DNA of 43,112 nt from an uncultured Oscillospiraceae bacterium (GCA_947630375.1 CANRHH010000064.1:1-43112); one strand, 5' to 3'. Positions 31,714 through 40,923 are shown, counted from the first letter of the stretch. Notes: generated by a model not told the origin, from the sequence alone. Made by a program: numbers and translations.

Positions 31714-33366
31714 ATGGCGAAACATAAAAAATTTGAAGTTTGGACCGTGATCTCCATCCTGATGCTGGCGATCTTCCTGCTGTTCATGGTCTACCCCATG
31801 TTTGGCCTGCTGAAGCAGTCCGTCATTTCTCCGGACGGCCGGTTTACCTTTGAACAGTTCGGCAAGTTCTTCAGCCGCAGCAACTATACGGTCACTATTC
31901 TCAACAGCGCCAAGTCCACCATTTCGGTCACGCTGCTGTCCCTGGCGTTGGGCATTCCCTTTGCGTATTTCTATTGCTTCTACCGCCTGAAAGGCAGCAA
32001 GCTGCTGTTCGTGGTGTCCATCCTCTGCTGCATGTCCGCCCCCTTCATCGGCGCTTACTCCTGGATCATGCTGCTGGGCCGGGGCGGCGTCATCACCGCC
32101 TTTATGAAAAACACCTTCGGCATCAACATCGGCAGCATCTACGGCCTGAAAGGCATCCTGTTGGTGCAGAGCCTGAAGTTCTTCCCCCTGGTGTTTATCT
32201 ACATGAACGGCGCGTTCAAGAACATCGACAACACCCTGATGGAGGCCTCGGCCAACATGGGCTGCACCGGCGTCAGCCGTCTGTTCAAGATCGTGATGGC
32301 CCTCTCCATGCCCACCATCCTGGCTGCGGCGCTGATGGTGTTCATGCAGGCATTTGCCGATTTCGGCACCCCCATGCTGCTGGGCGAGGGCTTCCAGACC
32401 TTCCCGGTGCTGATCTATAACCAGTACCTGGGCGAGAACGGGCAGGACTACAACTTTGCGGCTACCCTGGCTGTTATCGCCGTGGTGGTCACCGCGGTGG
32501 CGTTCTTTATCCAGAAGTGGGGCACCAGCAAGTTCAAATTCTCCATGAACGCCCTGCACCCGGTGGAGAAAAAGCCCGCCAAGGGCCTGGCCGGTTTCCT
32601 GATGCACCTGTACTGCTATCTGCTGGTGGCGATCGCCTTTATGCCCCAGCTGTACATCATCTATCTGTCCTTCCGCAAGAGCTCCGGCGCGATTTTTACC
32701 GAGGGCTATTCCCTGGGCAACTATCAGGCGGCCATGCGCAAGCTGCTGATGCGCTCCATCAAGAACACCGTCTTTATGGGCGTGGTGGCGCTGGCTATCA
32801 TCATCGTGATCGCGGTGCTGATCGCCTATCTGGTGGTCCGGCGCTCCAATGTGATCAACAACGGCCTGGATACCATCGCCATGCTGCCCTATATCATGCC
32901 CGGCGCGGTCATCGGCCTGGCGCTGCTGATCGCTTTCGGCAAGCAGCCCTTCGCGCTCACCGGCACCCTGACCATTATGATCCTCTCGCTGGTCATCCGG
33001 CGTCTGCCCTATACCATCCGCTCGGCGACGGCCACCTTGATGCAGATCTCATTGAGTATCGAGGAGGCGTCCATCAGCCTTGGCGCCTCCAAAATGAAGA
33101 CCTTCGTCAAGGTCACGATCCCCATGATGGCCAACGGCATCCTCTCCGGCGCGATCTTAAGCTGGGTGGCGATCATCACGGAGATCTCCAGCTCCATCAT
33201 CCTGTACAACAACAAGAGCATCACCCTGACCCTGAGCACCTATATGGCCATCGTCCGCGGCAACTACGGCATGGCGGCGGCTTTCGCGGCTATCACCACG
33301 GTGGTCACCATCGCGTCTCTGCTGCTGTATCTGGCCGTCAGCAAATCCGAGGACGTGCAGCTGTAA
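31714..33366 (+). CDS. ABC importer permease, two fused MetI-like domains (AfuB/FbpB type)
   Basis: The 550-residue membrane protein has about twelve helices in two halves, each with the EAA coupling loop: EASANMGCTGVSRLFKIVM and EEASISLGASKMKTFVKVT, the halves joined near residue 285. This fused layout is normal for the ferric-iron, 2-aminoethylphosphonate and sugar-phosphate (Afu) importers. GGGAGGGATAAG precedes ATG 31714. A hairpin ACGCC...GGCGT lies in the 73-base gap before the receptor gene, which may raise receptor levels by protecting the 3' end. Confidence 0.9.
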   Translation: MAKHKKFEVWTVISILMLAIFLLFMVYPMFGLLKQSVISPDGRFTFEQFGKFFSRSNYTVTILNSAKSTISVTLLSLALGIPFAYFYCFYRLKGSKLLFVVSILCCMSAPFIGAYSWIMLLGRGGVITAFMKNTFGINIGSIYGLKGILLVQSLKFFPLVFIYMNGAFKNIDNTLMEASANMGCTGVSRLFKIVMALSMPTILAAALMVFMQAFADFGTPMLLGEGFQTFPVLIYNQYLGENGQDYNFAATLAVIAVVVTAVAFFIQKWGTSKFKFSMNALHPVEKKPAKGLAGFLMHLYCYLLVAIAFMPQLYIIYLSFRKSSGAIFTEGYSLGNYQAAMRKLLMRSIKNTVFMGVVALAIIIVIAVLIAYLVVRRSNVINNGLDTIAMLPYIMPGAVIGLALLIAFGKQPFALTGTLTIMILSLVIRRLPYTIRSATATLMQISLSIEEASISLGASKMKTFVKVTIPMMANGILSGAILSWVAIITEISSSIILYNNKSITLTLSTYMAIVRGNYGMAAAFAAITTVVTIASLLLYLAVSKSEDVQL

Positions 33367-33439
33367 GTCTTTCCAAGTCCTTATAACGCCTGTGCAAGGG
33401 CGTTTGGGAAATAAATCATTCAAAAGAGGAGAACGAAAC

Positions 33440-34570
33440 ATGAAGAAACTTCTTGCACTCATCCTGGCTCTGTGCATGGTCTTCGCTCTGGCCGCCTGCG
33501 GCGGTGGCAGCGCTCCTGCCGCTACCGAGGCTCCCGCTGCCGAAGCCCCTGCCGAAGAAGCCCCCGCCGAGGAAGCGCCCGCTGAAGAAGCCCCTGCCGA
33601 GAAGGCTCCCGAGGACTACACCGGTGAAGTCGTGCTCTACACCAGCATGACCGACAGCGACCTGGACGCCCTCATCACCAGCTTCAATGAAGTGTACCCC
33701 AACGTCTATGTGGACGTGCAGAACGGCTCCGCCGGCGAGCTGACCACCCGTATCCGCGGCGAGGCCTCCAATCCTCAGGGCGACGTGACCTGGGGGGGTA
33801 TGGCGGACTCTGACGGCCGTACCTACGAGGACATCTATGAGGACTATGTGACCGCGCATGACGCCGAGAACGTGGAAGCCTATCGCTCCCCCAACGGCCT
33901 GTACTCCATGGATCACCTGTCCACCGTGGCCTTCTGCGTCAACACCGAGCTGGAGGCTGAGCTGGGCCTGGACATCCAGTCCTATGCCGATCTGCTGGAT
34001 CCGAAACTGACCGGTAAGGTCGTCACCGCCTCTCCCCATGACTCCTCCGCCGCCTGGAACAACGTCTGCAACATCATGTCCGTCTTCGGCAACGACAGCG
34101 ACGAGGCGTGGGACTACATCGCCAAGCTGATGCCTCAGCTGACCATCGTGCAGTCCTCCTCCACCTGCTTCCGCGGTGTGTATGACGGCGAGTATGTGGT
34201 GGGCCTGACCTATGAAGACGGCGCCATCACCCTGGTCCGCGACGGCGCCACCAATGTGGAAGTCCGTTATCCCGCCGAGGGTACCTCCGCTGCCGTGTAC
34301 GGCATGGCTCTGATCAAGAACGGCCCCAACCCCGAGAACGCCAAGCTCTTGATCGACTTTGTCACCTCCGCTGAAGGCCAGACCGCTATGGCTGCCAAGC
34401 AGATGGGCACCCTGCGTTACACCAACGCCAACTACACCGAGCCCGATGGCGCTTGGCTGAAGCCCGCCAGCGAGATCAAGTGGGTCGACCGTGACACCCC
34501 GTATCTGACCGAGCACAAGGCCGACATCCTGGAGCACTGGGACGAGGTCTATGCCGAGGTCGTTGGCTGA
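33440..34570 (+). CDS. Substrate-binding lipoprotein of the AfuABC-type importer
   Basis: The 376-residue receptor has a lipoprotein signal with lipobox LAAC (Cys20), an Ala-Pro-Glu tether (30-58) and a class-II periplasmic-type domain (GEVVLYTSMTDSDLDALITS, GDVTWGGMADSDG, YSMDHLSTVAFCVN, GKVVTASPHDSSAA, EYVVGLTYEDGAIT). The FbpA-type Tyr-Tyr iron pair at the C-domain is absent: the matching text is GLTYEDGAIT. That argues for an organic phosphate or other anion as ligand, but this is inference. AGAGGAG precedes ATG 33440. It carries the cargo to the membrane permease. Confidence 0.88.
   Translation: MKKLLALILALCMVFALAACGGGSAPAATEAPAAEAPAEEAPAEEAPAEEAPAEKAPEDYTGEVVLYTSMTDSDLDALITSFNEVYPNVYVDVQNGSAGELTTRIRGEASNPQGDVTWGGMADSDGRTYEDIYEDYVTAHDAENVEAYRSPNGLYSMDHLSTVAFCVNTELEAELGLDIQSYADLLDPKLTGKVVTASPHDSSAAWNNVCNIMSVFGNDSDEAWDYIAKLMPQLTIVQSSSTCFRGVYDGEYVVGLTYEDGAITLVRDGATNVEVRYPAEGTSAAVYGMALIKNGPNPENAKLLIDFVTSAEGQTAMAAKQMGTLRYTNANYTEPDGAWLKPASEIKWVDRDTPYLTEHKADILEHWDEVYAEVVG
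33527..33613 (+). repeat. EAPAE tandem repeat in the lipoprotein tether
   Basis: About five copies of a 15-base unit encode EAPAE-type repeats right after the lipid-anchored cysteine. The codons vary between copies, so the repeat is older than a simple slippage array. Confidence 0.8.
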
Positions 34571-34591
34571 TCAATTGGCATTTCCCGTTTT

Positions 34592-34619
34592 GCACAAGGC
34601 CGCATCCGCGGCCTTGTGC
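34592..34619 (+). terminator. Hairpin after the receptor gene
   Basis: GCACAAGGCCGC (34592-34603), loop ATCC, exact complement at 34608-34619, 22 bases past the stop. No U-run follows directly. Confidence 0.6.
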
Positions 34620-34626
34620 GTTATAA

Positions 34627-34710
34627 AAAGCTCTGCCCCGGGCGCCGGGGGCCGGCCTCCGGCGCCCGGGGCAGAGCTTTGCGGAGGCTCCCGCGCGCGG
34701 GCCGCAAAGC
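34627..34710 (+). promoter_or_regulatory. 22-bp hairpin overlapping an alternative hairpin ahead of araD
   Basis: A perfect 22-base arm (34627-34648) pairs with 34659-34680, ending in GAGCTTT. The last five bases GCTTT with GCGG (34676-34684) can instead pair with CCGCAAAGC (34702-34710), which itself surrounds a CCCGC-GC-GCGGG stem. The two folds cannot form fully at once. The araD ribosome site begins 10 bases downstream. Confidence 0.55.
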
Positions 34711-34732
34711 GAATATATCAGGAGGAAAGATC

Positions 34733-35422
34733 ATGCTGGAAAAACTGAAAGAAGAAGTTCTGCGGGCCAATTTGCTGCTGCCCGCATACAAACTGGTGAC
34801 CTTTACCTGGGGCAACGTCTCCGGGATCGACCGGGAGCAGGGGCTCGTGGTCATCAAGCCCTCCGGCGTCAGCTATGAGACCATGAGCGCGGAGGACATG
34901 GTGGTGGTCGACCTGGAGGGAAAGGTCGTAGAGGGCAAATGGCGGCCCTCCAGCGACACGCCCACCCATCTGGAGCTGTACAAGGCGTTCCCCACGGTAG
35001 GGGGCATTGTGCATACCCACAGCCGCTGGGCCACCACTTTTGCCCAGGCCGGCCGGGAGATCCCCGCCATGGGCACCACCCAGGGGGACTATTTCCACGG
35101 CGCCGTACCCTGCACCCGGCCCATGACCGAGGCGGAGATCAAAGGGGAGTACGAGAAGGAGACCGGCAAGGTCATTATAGAGGCGTTCCGGGACCTGGAC
35201 AGCGAGGCCGTCCCCGGCGTGGTGGTCTACAGTCACGGGCCCTTCACCTGGGGCAAGGACCCCATGGAGGCGGTGCACAACGCGGTGGTGCTGGAGGAAG
35301 TAGCGTTCATGGACTGGCACGCCATGGTCCTCAACCCCGCCCAGGGGCCCATGCAGCAGGCCCTGCTGGACATGCACTATTACCGCAAGCACGGCGCCAA
35401 CGCCTATTACGGACAGAAATGA
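34733..35422 (+). CDS. araD: L-ribulose-5-phosphate 4-epimerase
   Basis: This 229-residue class II aldolase-fold enzyme converts L-ribulose-5-phosphate to D-xylulose-5-phosphate. It has the AraD pattern from end to end: [44 protein letters not shown] (two metal-binding His), [24 protein letters not shown] (third His) and the closing [10 protein letters not shown] with the Tyr characteristic of the epimerase rather than fuculose-phosphate aldolase. Length matches the family. ATG 34733 follows AGGAGGAAAG. No isomerase (araA) or kinase (araB) lies nearby in the window. Confidence 0.9.
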   Translation: MLEKLKEEVLRANLLLPAYKLVTFTWGNVSGIDREQGLVVIKPSGVSYETMSAEDMVVVDLEGKVVEGKWRPSSDTPTHLELYKAFPTVGGIVHTHSRWATTFAQAGREIPAMGTTQGDYFHGAVPCTRPMTEAEIKGEYEKETGKVIIEAFRDLDSEAVPGVVVYSHGPFTWGKDPMEAVHNAVVLEEVAFMDWHAMVLNPAQGPMQQALLDMHYYRKHGANAYYGQK

Positions 35423-35428
35423 GGAAAT

Positions 35429-35466
35429 CAGAACGACCCCTCCGGAAAACCGGAGGGGTCGTTCTG
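35429..35466. terminator. Bidirectional terminator between araD and the glycogen operon
   Basis: A 17-base perfect stem (35429-35445 with 35450-35466) and AAAA loop, between the convergent araD (+) and membrane glucosyltransferase (-) genes. Confidence 0.85.
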
Positions 35467-35496
35467 TTAGCGGGCATCCCGGGAAAGGGGAGGGGT

Positions 35497-37041
35497 TTAT
35501 CCCTCCTCCGCCGGGCGGTATTTGACGAACACCACATCGTCGAGAATGCGGATGGAGCCCTCGTCGGGATAGCAGGGCATGTCCGCGGTGCGGCTGTCAT
35601 GGGCTAAAGCCTCCGTCACCGCGTCGTCCGCCGTCTCCATCTCCGCACCCAGGAAATAGCGCAGGAAGTTCTCCTCGGACAGGGCGCTCTTGAGCAGCGG
35701 CTCCTTGACGCCCACCAGATCCTCCGCCGGATCCCCAAACTCGGGGGGGCAGATGCCGGTATCCTGGTCCAGGTACCGGTAAATGGCCAGCTTCATATCC
35801 GACCGGAAGCCCGGCAGGGAACGGATCTGGGAGAGCAGGACGGTGCTCTGGGAAAAGGCGTTTTCGTATTTCAGATCGAGCTTCAGATAGGTGCGGTTGG
35901 CGTAGCCGATGTTCATGGCGGCAATGACGGTGAACAGCAGCAGCGCCAGGCCGCGCCCGCTTTTTTTCACCCGCTCCGGCAGCTGTTCCAGCGCCATAAA
36001 CGCGAGCACATACAGCGACGCGTAGCCAAACAGCACGATGGTATGCACCGTCCAGTCTCCCACGATCACATACAGGCAGCCCACGCTCAGCGGCAGCAGC
36101 GCCAGGCACAGCAGCAAGAGGAGGCTGTTTTTCCAGTTCTTCGCTTTGACCTGGCTCCAGACCAGGCCCGCGCCGGCCAGCAGCAGGCAGACCGCATACA
36201 GAAGCCGCTGGAATTTGGAGATCACCAGCAGGTTGTAGCGGGAGATCAGGTTGTAGACAAACCAGTAATAAGCCAGGTAGAGCCCCCGGGCCAGGCCGGG
36301 CCCCATCCACACCGCGTCGTTGGAATAGAAGTTCAGCTCCGTCCCGGTCAGGCGCAGGGAGAGGCGGATGGACACATAGTACAGCGCCATGCCCGCCAGC
36401 AGCACCAGCAGATAGCGCAGGCCCCGCCGGAGGATCTCTCCCGCCGCGGTTTGCCCGTCTAAAATGTCCTTCACCACCAGGAGCAGAAGCAGGCTGCCGG
36501 CCACCGTGATGAAGCCCTGGTAGATCCCTAAGGAGAACAACAGCAGCAGCACCGCGAAAAGCAGATTTTTCCAGCCGCCCTGCCGGGTGAGCGCCACTGT
36601 CAGCACCGCCGACAGAAACGAGACCGCGTAACAGCTGCTGGTAAAGATAAAGCAGAAAATTGCCGTCTGGGAGGGGAAGACCACCAGCAGCGCCGGCAGC
36701 AGAGCCTGGGCCATGGGCCGCCTGATCTCAAACAGACGCACGATGATACAGGCGGCCGCCGCCATCAGCAGCAGGCTGATGCTCCCATAGAGCCAGGGCA
36801 TGTGGAAATCGGGAAAGATCAGGCTCAGCAGATCCAGGCCCCAGCGGCCCGAGTCCGCCGTCCCGCCCTTGCCGAAGAAATACAGCAGGCCGTCATAGTT
36901 GGGCATCAGATTGGTAAAGGCGAACATATGCGCCAGAAGCCCCGCGGCCAGGGCGGAACCGAAGGGCAGCGCGTTCGCCCGCAAGGCCCCGACCGCCCTC
37001 TCGAACAGCCGCTCGAACCAGCTCAGATCCTTCTCGTTCAT
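35497..37041 (-). CDS. Membrane glucosyltransferase-domain protein (Glucos_trans_II-like)
   Basis: The 514-residue protein has about eleven to twelve hydrophobic helices and resembles the glucosyltransferase domain family (PF14264), which includes phage Gtr-type and GT-C-like enzymes: NLMPNYDGLLYFFGKGG follows the first helix, with the paired acidic DGL/DSGRWGLDLL region, and FPSQTAIFCFIFTSSCY, SLGIYQGFITVAGS later. A C-terminal soluble part of about 120 residues faces out. Such enzymes use lipid-linked glucose. It is the last gene of the glycogen operon, 22 bases after the GH13 gene; a role in glycogen is not obvious, and a read-through neighbour is as likely. ATG 37041 is preceded by GGGAGACAGAG. 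Confidence 0.65.
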   Translation of the reverse strand: MNEKDLSWFERLFERAVGALRANALPFGSALAAGLLAHMFAFTNLMPNYDGLLYFFGKGGTADSGRWGLDLLSLIFPDFHMPWLYGSISLLLMAAAACIIVRLFEIRRPMAQALLPALLVVFPSQTAIFCFIFTSSCYAVSFLSAVLTVALTRQGGWKNLLFAVLLLLFSLGIYQGFITVAGSLLLLLVVKDILDGQTAAGEILRRGLRYLLVLLAGMALYYVSIRLSLRLTGTELNFYSNDAVWMGPGLARGLYLAYYWFVYNLISRYNLLVISKFQRLLYAVCLLLAGAGLVWSQVKAKNWKNSLLLLLCLALLPLSVGCLYVIVGDWTVHTIVLFGYASLYVLAFMALEQLPERVKKSGRGLALLLFTVIAAMNIGYANRTYLKLDLKYENAFSQSTVLLSQIRSLPGFRSDMKLAIYRYLDQDTGICPPEFGDPAEDLVGVKEPLLKSALSEENFLRYFLGAEMETADDAVTEALAHDSRTADMPCYPDEGSIRILDDVVFVKYRPAEEG

Positions 37042-37063
37042 CTCTGTCTCCCGTCTCTCTTTC

Positions 37064-39457
37064 TTACAGCCGGATGATCTCTCCGCTCTCCGGGCCGATG
37101 ACGCCGCGGAAAATGCCCTTGCCCGCGGCGGAGCAGTCCGCCTCAAAACGGGCCTCCCGCTCTCCCCGGTTCAGCACCGTGAGGGTGGCCCCGTCCTCCG
37201 CCGGCAGGCCGAACACGTCCTTCCCGCCGCGGATGCAGCGCAGGATTAGCAGCACATCCGCCGAGGCGGCCATAAACAGGGCCTCGCCGGTGGACAGGGC
37301 CGGGGTGGAGGCGCGCAGGGCCGCCAGGGCAGCGTAGTGGGCGTGGAGCCCTCTGGCCTCCGGGTCCTCTTTAAACGGGGCCCGGCAGAAGGGGTCATTC
37401 ACGCCGGTCATTCCCTGCTCGTCCCCGTAATAGATGCTGGGGACGCCGGGGAGGCTGAATTGCAGCACCGCGGCCATTTTCTCCAGCTCCAGGGCCTTTT
37501 CCAGGGCCTCCGGTCCGATCTTCAGCGCCGTCTGCTCCTCCCGGGACAGGCCCCGCAGATAGACCGGCGTGGCCAGGGCCGTGCGCAGCCGGTCCGTGTC
37601 ATGGGAGCCGTACAGGTTCAGCAGCGAATAATACAGGGGCTTGGGGTAGTTCATCTGCTGGGCGGTCAGAAAATCCCGCAGCCTGTAGGCGTCCCAGCGC
37701 CGGTGCACGAAATGGAGCAGGGCGTCCCGCAGGGGATAGTTCATCACACTGTCCAGGGACCAGCCCAAGGCGTAGTTCCGGCGGCCCCCCATACTGATCT
37801 TCGTGACCGGGTCCTCCCAGACCTCGCCCAAGATCAGCGCATCCGGCTTTTCCTCCCGGGCCGCCTGCCGGATCAGGGCAAGCACATCGTCCGGCAACTC
37901 GTCGGCCACGTCCAGCCGCCAGCCGGCAGCCCCCAGGCGCAGCCAGCGCTTAATGACGCTGTCCTTGCCGGTGACCACAAAGTCCTGCCAGGACGGGTTG
38001 TGCTCGTCCACCTCCGGCAGGTCCTGAAAACCCCACCAGCAGCGGTACTGGCTGGGGAATTTTTTGAAATCGTACCAGGAATAATAGGCGGAGTCCTTCC
38101 CCTGGCAGGCACCCTTTTCCGGGTAGTTCCCGTAGCGGTTGAAATACCGGCTGTCCGCCCCGGTATGGGAAAAAACGCCGTCTAAAATCACCCGGATCCC
38201 CAGCGCCTCCGCGGCCTGGCAGAGGGCCGCCAGGTCCTCGTTGGTGCCCAAAATGGGGTCCACCCGCAGATAGTCCGAGGTGTCATAGCGGTGGTTGGAG
38301 CGGGCCTCCACAATGGGGTTCAGGTACAGGCAGCTGACGCCCAGCTCCTGCAAATAGGGCAGCTTTTCCCGGATGCCTTGGAGGGTGCCGCCGTAGAAAT
38401 CATCCGGGCTGTAGGCCGCCTCGAAGGGGCGGGGGAGGGAGCGCACCGGCTCCTCTAAGCTCCCGTGCAGCTCCGGCGTCTGGCCCAGGGCCTTGTGATA
38501 GGCCACGCCCTTCTCCGCCGTGCCGTCGCCGGAGAAGGCAAAGCGGTCCGGAAAGATCTGATAGACGACGCTCCGCCGAAACCAGGCGGGGGTCTCGAAA
38601 TCCTTTTTGTACACCGTCAGCCGGAAGCCCTCGTTCTGGCTGTCATAAAGGCGGCCCACGGTGCCGGTGGCGTCCGGACAGAGCCACAAAATCCCCTCCG
38701 GCGTCTGGATCTTGAAGCAGAACCACAGGGCGGCGGGCTCCTTCGGAGCCTTGAAGGAGACGGAAAAACGGTCTCCCGCCTGCTTCATGGGCGTTTCTCT
38801 GCGCTGCTTGTCCCCGGTCAGGACCAGGGAGGCTTTTTGGACCACCCCGCCCAGGACCCGGAAGCTCAAACGGATCCGTTCCCCGCAGGGCACGGCCCCG
38901 TAAGGGGAGCGAAACTCCGCCTGCCGCCCGTCAAAGGCGACCGCCAGGGTTTTCCGGCGCATGTCGCGCAGAATGCAGAGGACGTGCCCTGTCCGGGACT
39001 GAATAGGGAACATCTGTTCCATTTGGATCTCCCCGGCGGTCAGATCAGCGCAGCAGCAGGCCGCCGTCCGATAGGCCGCCTCTACAGACAGACCCTCCTC
39101 ATCCATGAGGACCCGCATCAGCTCCGGGGCAGTCAGCGGATTGCCCCGGCTGAAAAAACACTCGCCTAATTTATCCCCGGGCAGGCCCCGGGATTTGCAG
39201 TCGTCCACCGCGGCGCGGACTGTGGCCGCCGCCTGGAAATATTGCCAGGGCAGCGCCGGACAGTCCCGGGAGTTGAGCTGTTCCGCCAGCTCCCTGTCCC
39301 CGCCCAGGGCCCGCCAGACCCCGCCGGAAAGCCCGGCCTCCACGGTCTTCTGCCCCTGGTACTCGATGGACATGGTATAGTCTTCCGACCAGCACTCCTT
39401 ATACACACCGCCGAAGGAGACACGGCACGTTTTTTCTGCCTCTTTTACAACATGCAT
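37064..39457 (-). CDS. GH13 alpha-glucan hydrolase (neopullulanase/maltogenic-amylase-like) with extra N-terminal domain
   Basis: The 797-residue protein has an alpha-amylase barrel from about residue 290 with the four GH13 regions: VILDGVFSHTG, GWRLDVADEL (nucleophile Asp), LILGEVWED (acid-base Glu) and LYGSHDTDR. Ahead lies a CBM34-like beta domain (about 155-275), placing it with cyclomaltodextrinase/neopullulanase enzymes that trim glycogen or maltodextrin. Residues 1-150 are additional, helical, with a Cys-rich ACCCADL end; I recognise no family. No signal peptide, so it acts in the cytoplasm. The start overlaps the glgA end by 13 bases; a later ATG (39373) would drop 28 residues but lacks a ribosome site. 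Confidence 0.82.
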   Translation of the reverse strand: MHVVKEAEKTCRVSFGGVYKECWSEDYTMSIEYQGQKTVEAGLSGGVWRALGGDRELAEQLNSRDCPALPWQYFQAAATVRAAVDDCKSRGLPGDKLGECFFSRGNPLTAPELMRVLMDEEGLSVEAAYRTAACCCADLTAGEIQMEQMFPIQSRTGHVLCILRDMRRKTLAVAFDGRQAEFRSPYGAVPCGERIRLSFRVLGGVVQKASLVLTGDKQRRETPMKQAGDRFSVSFKAPKEPAALWFCFKIQTPEGILWLCPDATGTVGRLYDSQNEGFRLTVYKKDFETPAWFRRSVVYQIFPDRFAFSGDGTAEKGVAYHKALGQTPELHGSLEEPVRSLPRPFEAAYSPDDFYGGTLQGIREKLPYLQELGVSCLYLNPIVEARSNHRYDTSDYLRVDPILGTNEDLAALCQAAEALGIRVILDGVFSHTGADSRYFNRYGNYPEKGACQGKDSAYYSWYDFKKFPSQYRCWWGFQDLPEVDEHNPSWQDFVVTGKDSVIKRWLRLGAAGWRLDVADELPDDVLALIRQAAREEKPDALILGEVWEDPVTKISMGGRRNYALGWSLDSVMNYPLRDALLHFVHRRWDAYRLRDFLTAQQMNYPKPLYYSLLNLYGSHDTDRLRTALATPVYLRGLSREEQTALKIGPEALEKALELEKMAAVLQFSLPGVPSIYYGDEQGMTGVNDPFCRAPFKEDPEARGLHAHYAALAALRASTPALSTGEALFMAASADVLLILRCIRGGKDVFGLPAEDGATLTVLNRGEREARFEADCSAAGKGIFRGVIGPESGEIIRL

Positions 39458-40923
39458 ATATACAGCCTCGCGTATTCCTGTGCGGAGAGTTCAAAGCCGA
39501 AGTCCGTCTCCATCGCGTGGCTGATCAGAGCGGTCATCACATCTTTGTCTTGATAGCAGGCCAGGGCCCTGCGGACGGTGTCCCGCAGCTCCCAGGCGTC
39601 ATAGTTGGCGAAGGAAAAGCCGTTGCCCTCGCCGGTATACTGGTTGTAGGGCTGGACGGTGTCCCGCAGGCCGCCGGTCTCCCGGACGATGGGCAGGGAG
39701 CCGTAGCGCATGGCGATCATCTGGCTCAGGCCGCAGGGCTCAAAGCGGGAGGGCATGAGGAAAAAGTCGCTGCCGGCATATACCAGGTGGGACAGCTCCT
39801 CGCTGTAGCCTATGTAGGCGCACAGGCGGCCTTTGTAGCGGTATTCCGCCGCCCGCATAAAGTTTTCAAAGCGGGCGTCCCCGGTGCCCAGGAGCATGAA
39901 CTGCATGTCCTCGCTGCCCATGAGGCTGTCCAGAATGGCGGTCACCAGGTCGAAGCCCTTCTGCCCGGTCATGCGGGTGACCATGGCGAAGAGGGGCACG
40001 TCCGGCCGCTGCTCCAGCCCCATCCGCTCCTGGAGCGCCGCCTTGCAGACGGCCTTGCCCTTGAGCCGGCCCCGGCTGAACTTGGCGGGGAGGAGCGGGT
40101 CGGCGTTGGGGTTGAAGACCTTTTTGTCGATGCCGTTGATGATGCCGGACAGATCCTCCGCCCGGTACAGCAGCACATCCTCCAGCCCCTCGGAGTACTC
40201 GGAGGTCATGATCTCCCAGGCGTAGCTGGGGCTCACCGTGTTGATCTTGTCGGCAAACAGGCAGCCGGCCTTGAGGAAATTGGGGTTGTCGTTCAGATTT
40301 AGGGCGTCATAGGTGAAATACCGGTCGTCCACCCCCAGCATGTCCTTGACAAAGTGGTAGCTGTAGATGCCCTGGAAGGCGATGTTGTGGATGGTCAGCA
40401 GGAATTTCAGATCCTCCTGCATCCCGCCTAGGTACTGGGTCTTGGCCAGGAAGGGGATCATGGCCGTGTGCCAGTCGTTGCAGTGGACCACGTCGGGGGC
40501 AAAATCCAGGTTGGGGATCGCGTCCAGCACAGCCCGGGTGAAGAAGCAGTACTGCTCACCCTCGGCCTCGCCGCCCCGGTAGATCTTGTCGCCGAAATAG
40601 TGCTCGTTGTCCACCAGGTAGATGGTGACCCCGTCCAGCACCAGCTTTTCAATGCCGGCATACTCATGCCGCCAGCCCAGGTCCACATAGAAGTAGAACA
40701 GGTGCTCCACCTGATCGGCATATTTCTCCTTGATCACCCGGTGGTACGGAGTGATGACCCGGGCATCGATCCCCAGCTGGGCCAGAGATTTGGGCAGGGC
40801 CCCGGCCACATCGGCCAGGCCGCCGGTTTTGGAGAGGGGGGCGCATTCGGCCGCCGCCAGCAGGACCTTGGGCAGCTCGTCCCGGCCCTTTTCCCTGAGC
40901 ATTTCCTTAAATTCCTTTTTCAT
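39445..40923 (-). CDS. glgA: Glycogen synthase (ADP-glucose type)
   Basis: This 492-residue GT5 enzyme extends alpha-1,4-glucan from ADP-glucose. It has LSKTGGLADVAGALPKSL (the KTGGL nucleotide loop), DVVHCNDWHTAMIPF, TIHNIAFQGIY, FADKINTVSPSYAWEI, TRMTGQKGFDLV and MPSRFEPCGLSQMIAMRYGS with the catalytic E-x7-E-type glutamate. An N-terminal 18-residue charged stretch precedes the usual start. It overlaps the branching-enzyme gene by 17 bases, with AGGAGAAGAGG as ribosome site. glgC/glgD are not in the window. Confidence 0.95.
   Translation of the reverse strand: MKKEFKEMLREKGRDELPKVLLAAAECAPLSKTGGLADVAGALPKSLAQLGIDARVITPYHRVIKEKYADQVEHLFYFYVDLGWRHEYAGIEKLVLDGVTIYLVDNEHYFGDKIYRGGEAEGEQYCFFTRAVLDAIPNLDFAPDVVHCNDWHTAMIPFLAKTQYLGGMQEDLKFLLTIHNIAFQGIYSYHFVKDMLGVDDRYFTYDALNLNDNPNFLKAGCLFADKINTVSPSYAWEIMTSEYSEGLEDVLLYRAEDLSGIINGIDKKVFNPNADPLLPAKFSRGRLKGKAVCKAALQERMGLEQRPDVPLFAMVTRMTGQKGFDLVTAILDSLMGSEDMQFMLLGTGDARFENFMRAAEYRYKGRLCAYIGYSEELSHLVYAGSDFFLMPSRFEPCGLSQMIAMRYGSLPIVRETGGLRDTVQPYNQYTGEGNGFSFANYDAWELRDTVRRALACYQDKDVMTALISHAMETDFGFELSAQEYARLYICML

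Noticed and set aside
30273-31787. - strand frame of 504 codons
   Set aside because: Antisense to araM and the ABC ATPase gene, both with full motif sets.
33416-34537. - strand frame of 373 codons
   Set aside because: Opposite the receptor lipoprotein; Gly/His-rich shadow.
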